A stretch of DNA of 64,000 nt from Anaerotignum neopropionicum (GTDB lineage Bacteria > Bacillota > Clostridia > Lachnospirales > Anaerotignaceae): positions 186,001-250,000 of the forward strand of contig NZ_LRVM01000004.1 of NCBI RefSeq assembly GCF_001571775.1. Direction: 5' to 3'. The notes under the pieces were generated by a model. The model searched no databases, was not told the origin of the DNA, and was given only the letters and a program-made list of their open reading frames with translations. Shown piece by piece: positions 52,275 through 61,233 of the stretch; the stretch's first letter is position 1, and every line of letters begins with the position of its first letter. A program made the position numbers and the translations under genes.

Positions 52275-54827
52275 ATGGACGGAGAGCTGAATAAGAAAAC
52301 AATTCTAATTGCGGATGATGCTGAACCGAATCGTTTATTGTTAAAAAAGATTTTTGCCGCCGAGTTTTTTGTTGAGGAAGCAGCAAACGGCCTGGAAGTA
52401 TTAGAGAAGCTTCGCCAGTTATCGGATGTGGCAGTTTTAATATTGGATATTATGATGCCGCAGATGGATGGCTTTGATGTGCTTAAGGCTATGCAAAAAG
52501 ACGAATATTTCCGTACAATCCCAACAGTAATGATTACTGCAAATAATGAGGAGGATGTTCAAATCCGAGCGTTGTCTTACGGTGCAACTGATATTATGAC
52601 AAAGCCCTTTAACCCTCAAATTATTCTACATCGCATTAAAAATATTATGGCCCGCAAGGAATCGGAAAGGCTTGCAGAGCAAAATAGAGCTTATGAGTTA
52701 GAGCTGCGCCTTATGGATACCGACGAAAAATCGGGACTCTTTAATAAAAATGCATTTCATCGCTATACAGCGAAAATGCTTCGAAAAAATCCCAACAAAA
52801 ATTTCGTTTTAATTCGATGGGACATTGACAACTTTAAGGTATATAACGATTGGTTTGGCACTGAGGCCGGAGATGCATATTTGAAAAAGATTGGAGATTT
52901 TTTTCGTTGCTATAAACAAAATAATTCCACAGTTAAGACCTATGCCAGATATGATGCGGATCACTTTGTATGCTGCCAAGAGGCGGATGGCTTTGAACCG
53001 GAGAAGGTTACAAAAGTTATAGATGACTTCATGTCACAGTTGAAAACCTTGGATTTTGAATATACACCTCGTGTTGGATTATATTTCATTACCGAGCCTA
53101 CGTTAGATGTGGCTTTGATGTGTGATCGTGCACTGCTTGCTTTGCGTTCTATTAAAGACAGCTATGGGAAACGCTATGCTTGGTATGACGATTCTATGCG
53201 AGCAACCATGCTTGAGCAACAGGAAATTTTAAATGAAATGGAGTTTGCCTTGAAGGATGGACAATTTGTTCCATATTTTCAGCCTCAATATAATTACGAA
53301 AATGGTAATCTAATAGGGGCTGAGGCTTTGGTTCGTTGGGAACATCCAAGAAAAGGTGCAATTTTGCCATGTAAGTTTATTCCGTTGTTTGAAAGAAATG
53401 GTTTTATTTCCAGAATGGACGAATATATGTGGGAGCAGGTTTGTATACTGCTGGAAAATTGGCGAGATGAGGGACTGCCTTTGGTGCCGATTTCTGTAAA
53501 TGTTTCTCGTAGAGACATTTATAATCCACACCTGGTAGAAAATATTCTTAATTTGCTTCACAAATATAATTTAAGTCATGAGTTATTGCATTTGGAAATT
53601 ACTGAAAGTGCATATACACAAAATGCAGAGCAACTGGTAAATACGGTGAACCTGCTTAGAAAACATGGTTTGGAAGTACATATGGATGATTTTGGAAGTG
53701 GGTATTCTTCATTAAATATGTTGCAAAATGTCCCTGTTGATATTTTGAAGCTGGATATGAGATTTCTTGGGAATGATTATAAAAATGAAAGAAGTGGAAA
53801 TGTTTTAAATGCTGTTGTGCGCATGGCAACTGCGTTAAGGCTTCCCGTGCTTGCCGAGGGTGTGGAAACAAAGGAACAAGCGGATTTTTTGAAAAGCATC
53901 GGTTGTTTATTAATGCAAGGCTACTTTTTTTCCAGACCAATCAAAGTTGAAAATTTTGAAGCGTTATTAAAAAACAAGCAAACAAATTCAGGTTTAACGG
54001 AAAACAATTTGGAAAGCATTGAAAACTCCATAGATTTACTGAGTTTTTCTTCCCAATCCACCTTGTTGTTTAATTGCTTTGTGGGCGGGGCAGCTGTTGT
54101 AGAATATGACAGGGGAAATAAATCACTGACAGCGTTAAGAATCAATGATGGTTTTTTTGAAGAAATTGGTATAAACAGGGCGGAGTACATGGAAAAGGGA
54201 CAAAGTGTTTTTGATTTTTATGAGGGTGAAAATAGGCAGTTGGTTTTTTCTATGTTTGAAGAGGCAATTAAAACAGGTAAGCATGCGCGCTGTGAAGTAA
54301 TGGCAAAGCCCAAAATTATTTCGATGGATTATAGATGGTTTAAGCTGTGCACAAAGCTTCTGATGACAAGTGTCAACAAACATTTTTTTTATGTTGCCAT
54401 TGAAAATATTACAAAAGCAAAACGCAAATCCATAGAAAAGGAAAAAGAGGTAGAATGGCTAACCGCTGTGGTAAATAGTGTGTCGGGTGTGGTTTTGGTG
54501 CTGGATGTGGCGGAGAAAGTGGAAATTTTATATAGTAATGTTGCTGTGGACGTGCTGCTTGGATATTCTCAAATTGCGTTAAAAGAGTGCTTTGGTAATG
54601 ATTTTCTTTTGTTAATTCATCCTGAGGACAGAAATAATGTGGAAGCATGGCTTCGTCAACAAAAATTTGGTGAAAAAATAGTTAAAAGCGTAACATGCCG
54701 GCAAATTTGCGAGGATGGCAGCTGGCGTTTGGTTAAAATTACTGGGAAACTCATGGGGGCGGTGGAAAATCAATTTTATCTTTGTGCCCTTGTTGAAGCA
54801 GTGGAAATGCCAAAAGAGATAAAATAG
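52275..54827 (+). CDS. REC-GGDEF(degenerate)-EAL-PAS signalling protein
   Basis: This 850-residue cytoplasmic protein has a receiver (about 8-125, Asp in LILDIMMPQMDGFDV) and then a GGDEF domain (about 150-305). Its active site reads ARYDADHF instead of GGDEF, so cyclase activity is unlikely. The EAL domain (about 325-575) keeps the catalytic set: AEALVRWEHP, SVNVSRRD, LEITES, HMDDFGSGYSSL, LKLDMRFLG, AEGVET and MQGYFFSRP. Two PAS-like regions follow (about 610-850). It is probably a phosphorylation-controlled c-di-GMP phosphodiesterase. ATG 52275 lies 12 nt after AAGGAGG. Confidence 0.88.
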   Translation: MDGELNKKTILIADDAEPNRLLLKKIFAAEFFVEEAANGLEVLEKLRQLSDVAVLILDIMMPQMDGFDVLKAMQKDEYFRTIPTVMITANNEEDVQIRALSYGATDIMTKPFNPQIILHRIKNIMARKESERLAEQNRAYELELRLMDTDEKSGLFNKNAFHRYTAKMLRKNPNKNFVLIRWDIDNFKVYNDWFGTEAGDAYLKKIGDFFRCYKQNNSTVKTYARYDADHFVCCQEADGFEPEKVTKVIDDFMSQLKTLDFEYTPRVGLYFITEPTLDVALMCDRALLALRSIKDSYGKRYAWYDDSMRATMLEQQEILNEMEFALKDGQFVPYFQPQYNYENGNLIGAEALVRWEHPRKGAILPCKFIPLFERNGFISRMDEYMWEQVCILLENWRDEGLPLVPISVNVSRRDIYNPHLVENILNLLHKYNLSHELLHLEITESAYTQNAEQLVNTVNLLRKHGLEVHMDDFGSGYSSLNMLQNVPVDILKLDMRFLGNDYKNERSGNVLNAVVRMATALRLPVLAEGVETKEQADFLKSIGCLLMQGYFFSRPIKVENFEALLKNKQTNSGLTENNLESIENSIDLLSFSSQSTLLFNCFVGGAAVVEYDRGNKSLTALRINDGFFEEIGINRAEYMEKGQSVFDFYEGENRQLVFSMFEEAIKTGKHARCEVMAKPKIISMDYRWFKLCTKLLMTSVNKHFFYVAIENITKAKRKSIEKEKEVEWLTAVVNSVSGVVLVLDVAEKVEILYSNVAVDVLLGYSQIALKECFGNDFLLLIHPEDRNNVEAWLRQQKFGEKIVKSVTCRQICEDGSWRLVKITGKLMGAVENQFYLCALVEAVEMPKEIK

Positions 54828-54878
54828 CGTTGACTACAAATTCAAAAAAATGATTTTTGTTTGACAAAATGAAACTGT

Positions 54879-54909
54879 AAAAAAGTGACTCAAAAGAGTC
54901 ACTTTTTTA
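54879..54909 (+). terminator. Terminator of the HPt/EAL operon
   Basis: AAAAAAGTGACTC pairs perfectly with GAGTCACTTTTTT around an AAAA loop. Confidence 0.95.
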
Positions 54910-55059
54910 TTTCTCGAGAAAAGTCGGTGTTTCAGTGAAAAAATGGAAAAAGTGCCAACTTTAAAAAATATTGATTAAAATATGCAGAACAAAAGGACAA
55001 CTTCATTTAAGTCTAAAAATTACAGAGCAATTTGAAAAGAAAATGACGATATTTGCAAG

Positions 55060-55089
55060 GTATAAATTACCGCATTCAGGGGGAGATTT
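55060..55089 (+). promoter_or_regulatory. Forespore (sigma-F/G type) promoter of sigG
   Basis: GTATA (55060-55064), exactly 15 nt, then GGGGAGATTT (55080-55089) fits the published forespore pattern GYATR-N15-GGnnAnAHTR in all but the last base. It is about 65 nt before the sigG start. Confidence 0.6.
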
Positions 55090-55154
55090 TTAATAGCTTC
55101 AACTGAAATGGTTTACCATTTCTGCTACCAAATTGCTTGATAGGAGTGAGCATA

Positions 55155-55931
55155 ATGGGCTATTATGGAAAGGTAGAAATCAGCGGAATTAACACTTCAA
55201 ATTTACCTATTTTAAGCGGCATGGAGGCGAGAGAGCTTTTTATTAAATATCGAGAAGGAGACGAATCAGCAAGGGAAAAATTGATTGAAGGTAATTTGAG
55301 GTTGGTGTTAAGTATTATTAAAAGATTTGAAAACAGAAATGAAAACATGGATGATTTATTTCAGGTTGGCGTGGTTGGCTTAATCAAAGCCATAGACAAT
55401 TTTGATATTAATATGCAAGTGATGCCATCGACATATTGTTGCCCTATGATTATTGGAGAAATACGGCGTTATCTCCGGGATAATAATTCTATTCGGGTAA
55501 GCCGCTCATTAAGGGATACTGCATATAAAGCGCTTCAAGCCAAGGAGCGCTTAATGGCAGAACGAGAAAAAGAGCCATCGTTAGAAGAAATTGCAAAAGC
55601 AATGGGTATTTCTCGCGAAAGTGTTGTAACGGCAATGGATGCAATTCAAGATCCTGTATCCTTGTATGAACCTGTTTACCACGATGGTGGGGACACTCTT
55701 TTTGTGATGGATCAAGTGAGTGATGAAAAAAATGGAGACAAGCTATGGCTTGAAAATCTTTCGCTAAGCGAAGCAATGCGCCATCTTTCGGAACGTGAGA
55801 AAAAAATAGTTGCGTTAAGGTTTTTTGAGGGGAAAACGCAAACCGAGGTGAGTACGGAAATTGGAATTAGTCAGGCGCAGGTAAGTCGTTTGGAAAAAAG
55901 CGCATTAAAGCATATGCAAAAATATGTGTAA
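55155..55931 (+). CDS. sigG: RNA polymerase sporulation sigma factor SigG
   Basis: This 258-residue sigma-70 factor of the forespore type has the SigG N-terminus KVEISGINTSNLPILSGMEA (about 6-25). Region 2 includes GNLRLVLSIIKRFENRN, DLFQVGVVGLIKAIDNFD and MIIGEIRRYLRDNN, then RVSRSLRDTAYKALQAKERL. Region 4 is KTQTEVSTEIGISQAQVSRL. ATG 55155 follows AGGAGTGAG. SigG drives late forespore genes. Here it is not next to spoIIGA-sigE, which usually precede it. This gene is the best evidence that the organism forms endospores. Confidence 0.93.
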   Translation: MGYYGKVEISGINTSNLPILSGMEARELFIKYREGDESAREKLIEGNLRLVLSIIKRFENRNENMDDLFQVGVVGLIKAIDNFDINMQVMPSTYCCPMIIGEIRRYLRDNNSIRVSRSLRDTAYKALQAKERLMAEREKEPSLEEIAKAMGISRESVVTAMDAIQDPVSLYEPVYHDGGDTLFVMDQVSDEKNGDKLWLENLSLSEAMRHLSEREKKIVALRFFEGKTQTEVSTEIGISQAQVSRLEKSALKHMQKYV

Positions 55932-56138
55932 GATAATAGACAATCCGCCAAAAATCATGTAAAATGTAGGTGAACTATAGGGAAAATGGAAGAATGCATT
56001 GGCATACAAGAACATACTTTTTACAATTCGTGAAATGATTAGATTTTTATGAAATACAAAGATGCTTCGTTGCCAAATGCTTCAAGTAAAAAGAAAATAC
56101 TTTTTTGAAATTGTCGTTGGTTTTAGGAGGAAGATGAT

Positions 56139-56681
56139 ATGAGAATTTGTGCGGATGATACTGCGGCAGTGGTTATTGATTTTCAAGAAAAATTAGTACC
56201 CGTAATTAGTGGGAAGGAAGAAATTTTAAGAAAATCAGCTATATTGGTTCAAGGCTTGGCGGAAGTTGGTGTCCCCTTTGTGGTGTCACAGCAATATACA
56301 AAAGGGTTGGGCGAAACTGTTGAGGAGCTTACCGGTGTAATTGACTCTTTTCATTATATGGAAAAAAATACATTTAGTTGTTTTGAATGTGAGGAAATTG
56401 CGGATTGGGTGAAAGCACAAGGAAAAAGGACAATTTTAGTTTGCGGTGTGGAAGCTCATATTTGTGTATTGCAAACGGTGATTGATCTTTTGGGTGCTGA
56501 TTACCGGGTGTTTGTTGTTGCTGATTGTGTTGGCTCAAGAAATCCATATGACAAAGAAATTGGCTTGGAGAGAATGAGAGTAGAGGGGGCCATTTTAACA
56601 ACCTGCGAGGCTGCATTGTTTGAATTAACAGGTGGTGCAAAATCGCCTTATTTTAAAGCTATTTCCAAATTAGTAAAATAA
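56139..56681 (+). CDS. Isochorismatase-family cysteine hydrolase
   Basis: This 180-residue protein has the catalytic triad of the family: Asp in VVIDFQEKLVP (about 13), Lys in YMEKNTFSCF (about 79) and Cys in VCGVEAHICVLQT (about 113). The cis-peptide VEAHIC is typical. Members act on nicotinamide, isochorismate, N-carbamoyl compounds or similar. YcaC-like hydrolases share this short form. The substrate is unknown. AGGAGG precedes the ATG. It stands alone between sigG and a terminator at 56707. Confidence 0.87.
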   Translation: MRICADDTAAVVIDFQEKLVPVISGKEEILRKSAILVQGLAEVGVPFVVSQQYTKGLGETVEELTGVIDSFHYMEKNTFSCFECEEIADWVKAQGKRTILVCGVEAHICVLQTVIDLLGADYRVFVVADCVGSRNPYDKEIGLERMRVEGAILTTCEAALFELTGGAKSPYFKAISKLVK

Positions 56682-56706
56682 AATTAGCTTTGGCAAAAGA
56701 GCGATA

Positions 56707-56737
56707 AGCGGCCGGGCAGTGGCCTGAGCCGCTTTTT
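56707..56737 (+). terminator. Terminator of the isochorismatase-family gene
   Basis: AGCGGC (56707-56712) pairs with GCCGCT (56728-56733), with an inner GGCC/GGCC pairing and a TTTTT tail. Confidence 0.85.
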
Positions 56738-56739
56738 AA

Positions 56740-57120
56740 TGGGTTTATACAGACGTTTTTTTGCTGTGAAAATTTAGAGAAACACCGTGCAATTCACGGC
56801 GGACGCTTTGTGTACCCATCTGCTAACATCTTTTCTGTCAGCCTGCACAAAAATGCTCGCCAATACATCCGGTATTAGCTGTGCTTTTTGTTTTGTTTGA
56901 CGAAAAATTTGACTGCACATCTGGGCACAAGAATTATAAGGTGTTTTCTTAGGTGTTTTTTAGTCAGCAAAATTCTGGCCGACTATTTTGCCATTAAATC
57001 CCTGTGAGTATGCGTAAGCATTAAAATGATTATTAAATTTTTTATAAAAGAAAGATTTTTAAGTTTCAAATAAGGAAAGACCGGTATTATTTAATAATGA
57101 TTAAATTGTATTAAAGTCTA
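56740..57120. other. Gene-free stretch of unknown nature
   Basis: No ORF with a ribosome site is present on either strand. A small hairpin CCGTG/CACGG lies at about 56791-56805. On the minus strand several frames show short runs broken by stops. The sequence is less AT-rich than other gaps and may be an intergenic repeat or a decayed gene. I see no RNA family in it. Confidence 0.4.
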
Positions 57121-57135
57121 TGTGGAGGAATTGAA

Positions 57136-57735
57136 ATGAAAGCAATGGAACACTTAAAAACCATTACACACCATAGACAGCTTGTACGTCAGCATTGTTT
57201 TCAGGTGGGGCTTTATTGGCAAGGGTTGACCCACGATCTTTCTAAATTTTCACCTACGGAATTTCTGGTGGGTGCGAAATATTTTCAAGGGGATCGCAGC
57301 CCAAATAATGCGGAACGGGAGGACAAAGGATACTCCAGTTCATGGTTACACCATAAGGGAAGAAATAAACATCACTTTGAATACTGGATTGATTATAGCA
57401 GAAGCCGTGAGTGCTTGTTAACGGGAATGAAAATGCCGGTGCGCTTTGTGGTTGAAATGTTTATGGATCGTATTGCAGCCTGCAAGACCTACCAAAAGGG
57501 TGGTTATACCGATGCCAGTCCTTGGGAATATCATAAAAAAAGTAGGCTTGTGCATGAAATTATGCACGAGGATTCCTTGCGCCTATTGGAGCATTTTTTG
57601 CGTATGCTTGCAGAACGTGGAGAGGAAGCCACCTTTGCGTATGTGAAATGGTTTTTAAAATGTGAAAGAAAACGTGCATTTAAGCAATTTATAAGCAGTC
57701 ATTTAAAGGAGGAGAATAGGAAAAGTGAATCGTGA
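57136..57735 (+). CDS. DUF5662 family protein
   Basis: This 199-residue protein is rich in conserved histidines: KTITHHRQLVRQHCFQVGLY, GLTHDLSKFSPTEF (about 35-48), SSWLHHKGRNKHHFEYW (about 72-88), then VVEMFMDRIAACKTYQ and WEYHKKSRLVHEIMHEDSLR. It matches the DUF5662 family, common in Clostridia, whose function is unknown. The histidine pattern (H..HD..K, HH..N.HH) suggests a metal-dependent HD-like hydrolase fold, by inference only. It overlaps mnmA by 11 nt. AGGAGG-like GGAGG lies before the ATG. Confidence 0.85.
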   Translation: MKAMEHLKTITHHRQLVRQHCFQVGLYWQGLTHDLSKFSPTEFLVGAKYFQGDRSPNNAEREDKGYSSSWLHHKGRNKHHFEYWIDYSRSRECLLTGMKMPVRFVVEMFMDRIAACKTYQKGGYTDASPWEYHKKSRLVHEIMHEDSLRLLEHFLRMLAERGEEATFAYVKWFLKCERKRAFKQFISSHLKEENRKSES

Positions 57736-58783
57736 AAAGGTTGTTGTGGGGCTTTCCGGTGGTGTAGACAGTAGTGTGTGTGCTTATTTACTTAAACAGC
57801 AGGGTTATGAAGTCCTGGGAGTTACAATGGATTTGTGGCCAAGTGAAAATGGCAGCAAAGCAATAGAAGATGCGAAGAGGGTTTCTGAAAAGCTTGGTAT
57901 TCCCCATTATGTTTTGAATTTCAAAGAAGAATTTAAAGAAAAAGTTGTTGATCATTTTATTGAACGATACTTTTTGGGGCTCACGCCAAATCCATGTGTA
58001 GTGTGCAATCGTTATATCAAAGGAGAGGCGCTTTTGCAAAAGGCACATGAGCTTGGGGCAAGTCGCATTGCCACCGGGCACTATGCAAAAGTAGAAAAGC
58101 ACCCCTTAACAGGACGCTATGCAATTCGCAATTCCGTAACGGCTCAAAAAGATCAGACATATGCGTTGTATCGGTTAACGCAAGAGCAGCTGAAAGCAAT
58201 GCTGTTACCTATTGGCGAGTATACAAAGAATGAAGTGAGAGAAATTGCCCATCAGATTGACGGATTTATTGCGCAAAAAGGCGACAGCCAGGATATTTGT
58301 TTTATTCCCGACGGAGAATATGCATCTTTTATTGTCAATCAAAGCGGGAAGAATGGAGAAATGGGCGATTTTGTGGATTTAGAGGGTAGCATTCTTGGAA
58401 AACATAAAGGAATTATTCACTATACTGTGGGACAAAGAAAAGGGTTAGGCATTGCCTTTGGTAAGCCCATGTACGTTTACAATGTGGATCCAAAACGAAA
58501 TCAAGTTGTTTTATGCGCTAACGAAGCTCTTTTTCAAAAAAAGCTGTATGCAGGCCAGCTGGCAAACATGGCAGTGGAAAAATTTGAGGATGGAATGCGG
58601 TTACAGGCCAAAATTCGTTATGGGAACAAAATGGCTTGGTGTACCATAAAAATGATTGATGAGGATAGATTGGAATGCATTTTTGATGAGGCGCAAAGGG
58701 CAATTACACCGGGACAATCCCTTGTTTTATATGACGGAGAATATGTGGCCGGTGGTGGGATTATTCTTCCTCATCATTCTTGA
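57725..58783 (+). CDS. mnmA: tRNA-specific 2-thiouridylase MnmA
   Basis: MnmA adds sulfur to U34 of Lys, Glu and Gln tRNAs using cysteine-derived persulfide. Motifs are the ATP PP-loop VVGLSGGVDSSVCAYLL (about 7-23), the catalytic Cys in TPNPCVVCNRYIKG (about 84-97), IATGHYAKVE, and the second Cys in GDSQDICFIPDGEY. The C-terminal barrel ends PGQSLVLYDGEYVAGGG. It starts at GTG 57725 after AGGAGAATAGG, within DUF5662. At 352 residues it is typical. Its sulfur could come from NifS at 8.7 kb. Confidence 0.93.
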   Translation: MNREKVVVGLSGGVDSSVCAYLLKQQGYEVLGVTMDLWPSENGSKAIEDAKRVSEKLGIPHYVLNFKEEFKEKVVDHFIERYFLGLTPNPCVVCNRYIKGEALLQKAHELGASRIATGHYAKVEKHPLTGRYAIRNSVTAQKDQTYALYRLTQEQLKAMLLPIGEYTKNEVREIAHQIDGFIAQKGDSQDICFIPDGEYASFIVNQSGKNGEMGDFVDLEGSILGKHKGIIHYTVGQRKGLGIAFGKPMYVYNVDPKRNQVVLCANEALFQKKLYAGQLANMAVEKFEDGMRLQAKIRYGNKMAWCTIKMIDEDRLECIFDEAQRAITPGQSLVLYDGEYVAGGGIILPHHS

Positions 58784-58943
58784 AATTATTCGAAATTTCA
58801 TTTATTTTTCGCTAAAATTTTATATAGATACACAAAATGTTAAAAGCAAGTATTTGTTCATTGCGGTAGCTTTCGGCTTATGTTATGATTAATATGGCAA
58901 TTTTTCCGTTGTTAAAATTAAATGTATTAAATTGGAGGAAGAA

Positions 58944-60635
58944 ATGAATTACGTGAATATACTCATACCGTTTATTGGTGGGCTTGCCATGTTTATTTTT
59001 GGCATGAATTATATGGCACAAGGCTTACAAAATGCAGCTGGCACCAAAATGAAGGCAATTCTGGAAGCTTTAACGCAAAACAAAGTGATGGGTGTTGCTT
59101 TGGGTGCCTTGGTAACGGCCATTGTTCAAAGCTCGTCGGCAACAACTGTTATGGTGGTTGGTTTTGTTAACGCAGGCTTAATGAATTTAACACAAGGCAT
59201 GAGCGTTATTATGGGTGCAAATATTGGTACAACAGTAACCGGATGGTTGGTTTCCAGCTCTGAATGGGCAAAGATTTTTAGTCCAACGACCATTGCTCCC
59301 TTGGCGGTTATGGTAGGTGTAATTTTGCAAATTTCCGGTAAAAAAATGAAGCATAGGGAAGTTGCATCAATCATTATTGGGTTTGGTATTTTATTCATTG
59401 GTATGCATTCGATGTCCAGCAGTGTGTCCCCTTTGAGAGAATCACAGGTATTTAAAGATGCATTTACAACTTTAGGACAAAATCCTTTGTTAGGTATTTT
59501 GGCGGGAGCTTGTGTAACTGCCATTATTCAAAGCTCCTCTGCGGCTCAGGGCATCTTGCTTTCTCTTGCGGCAACGGGTTTAGTGCCCATGAATGCGGCG
59601 GTTTTCATCATCATGGGACAGAATATCGGTACTTGTGTTACTGCGTTAATCAGCGGTATTGGTGCTGGAAAAAATGCAAAGTGCGTTGGGTATATGCATT
59701 TAATGTTTAATATCATAGGTACGGTCATATTCAGCGTTATAGCTGTAGTGTTTTTTAAGTCTATCAATCCAGAAGCGGGGGCAGGGATTATTTCCCAAAC
59801 AAAAATTAGTGCAATTCATACTGTCTTCAATATTGGTACAACTTTGATATTATTCCCTTTTTCAAGCGCACTTATTCGTGTGGCTATGAAGCTCAATGGT
59901 GTTGTTGAAAGTACAAATGGTGACGAAGGGCAGCTTCTTCATTTGGACAAGCGTGTTTTGCAGACACCAAGCCTTGCCGTAGAAGGTGCGAAGCTGGAAA
60001 CCATTCGCTTGGGACGCATTGCAAGAGAAAATCTTGGCCGTGCCTTGGAAGCATTGCACACTTGTTCGCCTGAAATAATTGAAGAGGTAAAACAAAGAGA
60101 ACGTGTTGTGGATAGAGTTTGTGATGGCATTTCGGAATATTTGATTAAGCTTTGCACGCTGCAAATCAGTGATAGAGAAAATCTGATCGTAACATCCCTA
60201 TTAAATACTATTAGCGATATGGAGCGTGTAGGTGATCATGCGGAAAATATTGCTGAATTGGCTGAAGAAATGACAAAAGAAGAGTTAGCGTTTTCCCATA
60301 GTGCCCTAGAAGAATTAGACGAAATGATTTGTGCCGCACTTGCCAGTTATGATAATGCTTTAAAGGCCTTAGAAAATGATGATATTGCATCGGCGGCAAA
60401 GACTGCGGTATATGAGGATCAGGTTGATGATTTGGAGAAGAGATTGCGTGCTGGGCATATTGAACGACTTTCCAATGCGGAATGTAATGTTAATGCGGGC
60501 ATTCATTTTCTGGAGGTCCTGGCAAATTTGGAGCGTATTTCCGACCATGCTATGAATATTTCTCAGGTTGTTTTAAATGAGCATAGATATAATAGAAATG
60601 TATATGTGAAGAATGAAGGGACTGAGGTGGATTAA
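58944..60635 (+). CDS. Na/Pi cotransporter family protein with PhoU-like domain
   Basis: This 563-residue PNaS-family protein has an N-terminal membrane domain (about 1-310) that carries two inverted QSSSA repeats, VQSSSATTVMVVGFVNAGLM (about 62-81) and IQSSSAAQGILLSLAATGLV (about 190-209). GANIGTTVTGWL and GQNIGTCVTALIS follow these repeats. A C-terminal cytoplasmic PhoU-like helical region (about 340-555) contains ISDMERVGDHAENIAE. It imports phosphate with sodium. The start ATG 58944 follows GGAGGAAGA. An in-frame TTG at 58932 overlaps that site. It is monocistronic, with a terminator downstream. Confidence 0.9.
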   Translation: MNYVNILIPFIGGLAMFIFGMNYMAQGLQNAAGTKMKAILEALTQNKVMGVALGALVTAIVQSSSATTVMVVGFVNAGLMNLTQGMSVIMGANIGTTVTGWLVSSSEWAKIFSPTTIAPLAVMVGVILQISGKKMKHREVASIIIGFGILFIGMHSMSSSVSPLRESQVFKDAFTTLGQNPLLGILAGACVTAIIQSSSAAQGILLSLAATGLVPMNAAVFIIMGQNIGTCVTALISGIGAGKNAKCVGYMHLMFNIIGTVIFSVIAVVFFKSINPEAGAGIISQTKISAIHTVFNIGTTLILFPFSSALIRVAMKLNGVVESTNGDEGQLLHLDKRVLQTPSLAVEGAKLETIRLGRIARENLGRALEALHTCSPEIIEEVKQRERVVDRVCDGISEYLIKLCTLQISDRENLIVTSLLNTISDMERVGDHAENIAELAEEMTKEELAFSHSALEELDEMICAALASYDNALKALENDDIASAAKTAVYEDQVDDLEKRLRAGHIERLSNAECNVNAGIHFLEVLANLERISDHAMNISQVVLNEHRYNRNVYVKNEGTEVD

Positions 60636-60739
60636 GGGAAATGCTTTTCCCTTTGAGAAGTCTGATGTCTTGAAAAAAACTTGTTTATAAGAATTATTTG
60701 CTTTGTTTTATAAGAAAATGTATTAATTGGCATTTAGGA

Positions 60740-60786
60740 GAGCCTCGCTTTTTGGACAAAAAAATCTAAAAAGCAGGGTTCTTTTT
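60740..60786 (+). terminator. Terminator of the Na/Pi transporter gene
   Basis: GAGCCTCGCTTTTT pairs with AAAAAGCAGGGTTC (two imperfect positions), followed by TTTTT. The sequence from 60787 to 61092 holds no supported gene. Confidence 0.75.
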
Positions 60787-61092
60787 ATATCATTCCGAGG
60801 GAGAATGTATTTGATTAAAATAAAATTGAAAAAGTTTTTTAGTATTTAGGAGGAGTGTTCCAAGAAATCTTTTTGTCAAGGAATAGGGTGTCGATAGCTT
60901 TGAATAGAAAAGGCAAGATGAAAAAAGGAGGCAATCAAGCACTATTATTATGATAGGTTTGTGGGCTGTACTCTTATGAAATGGATTTTCTTTAAATTCT
61001 TTAAGGGATGGAAGGATTTATTTTTGTTTGGCAGGGAGGACAAACCTTATTTTCTGTTGATTCCAAAGCTAATTAAAGTGATTTTAGTAAAT

Positions 61093-61146
61093 CAACATAA
61101 AGCAAAAGCATCAAGACAAAACTATTGATGCTTTTGCTTTATGTTG
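61093..61146. repeat. Perfect 22-bp inverted repeat
   Basis: The arms 61093-61114 and 61125-61146 are exact reverse complements over 22 bp, around a 10-nt loop GACAAAACTA. The core is AAAGCAAAAGCATCAA. It has the strength of a transcription terminator but is 460 nt from the nearest upstream gene end and 88 nt before the AraC gene. Confidence 0.85.
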
Positions 61147-61233
61147 GAAAATATTTTTTTAGAGCAACATCGTACAAGAATAAAGAGGGGAAATGTGGTA
61201 CACTAGAGATCGGAACAAAGGGGGGGTAATGAT

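Noticed and set aside
60976-61128. 50-codon ORF before the AraC gene
   Set aside because: No suitably placed ribosome site and its end is built from the 22-bp inverted repeat.
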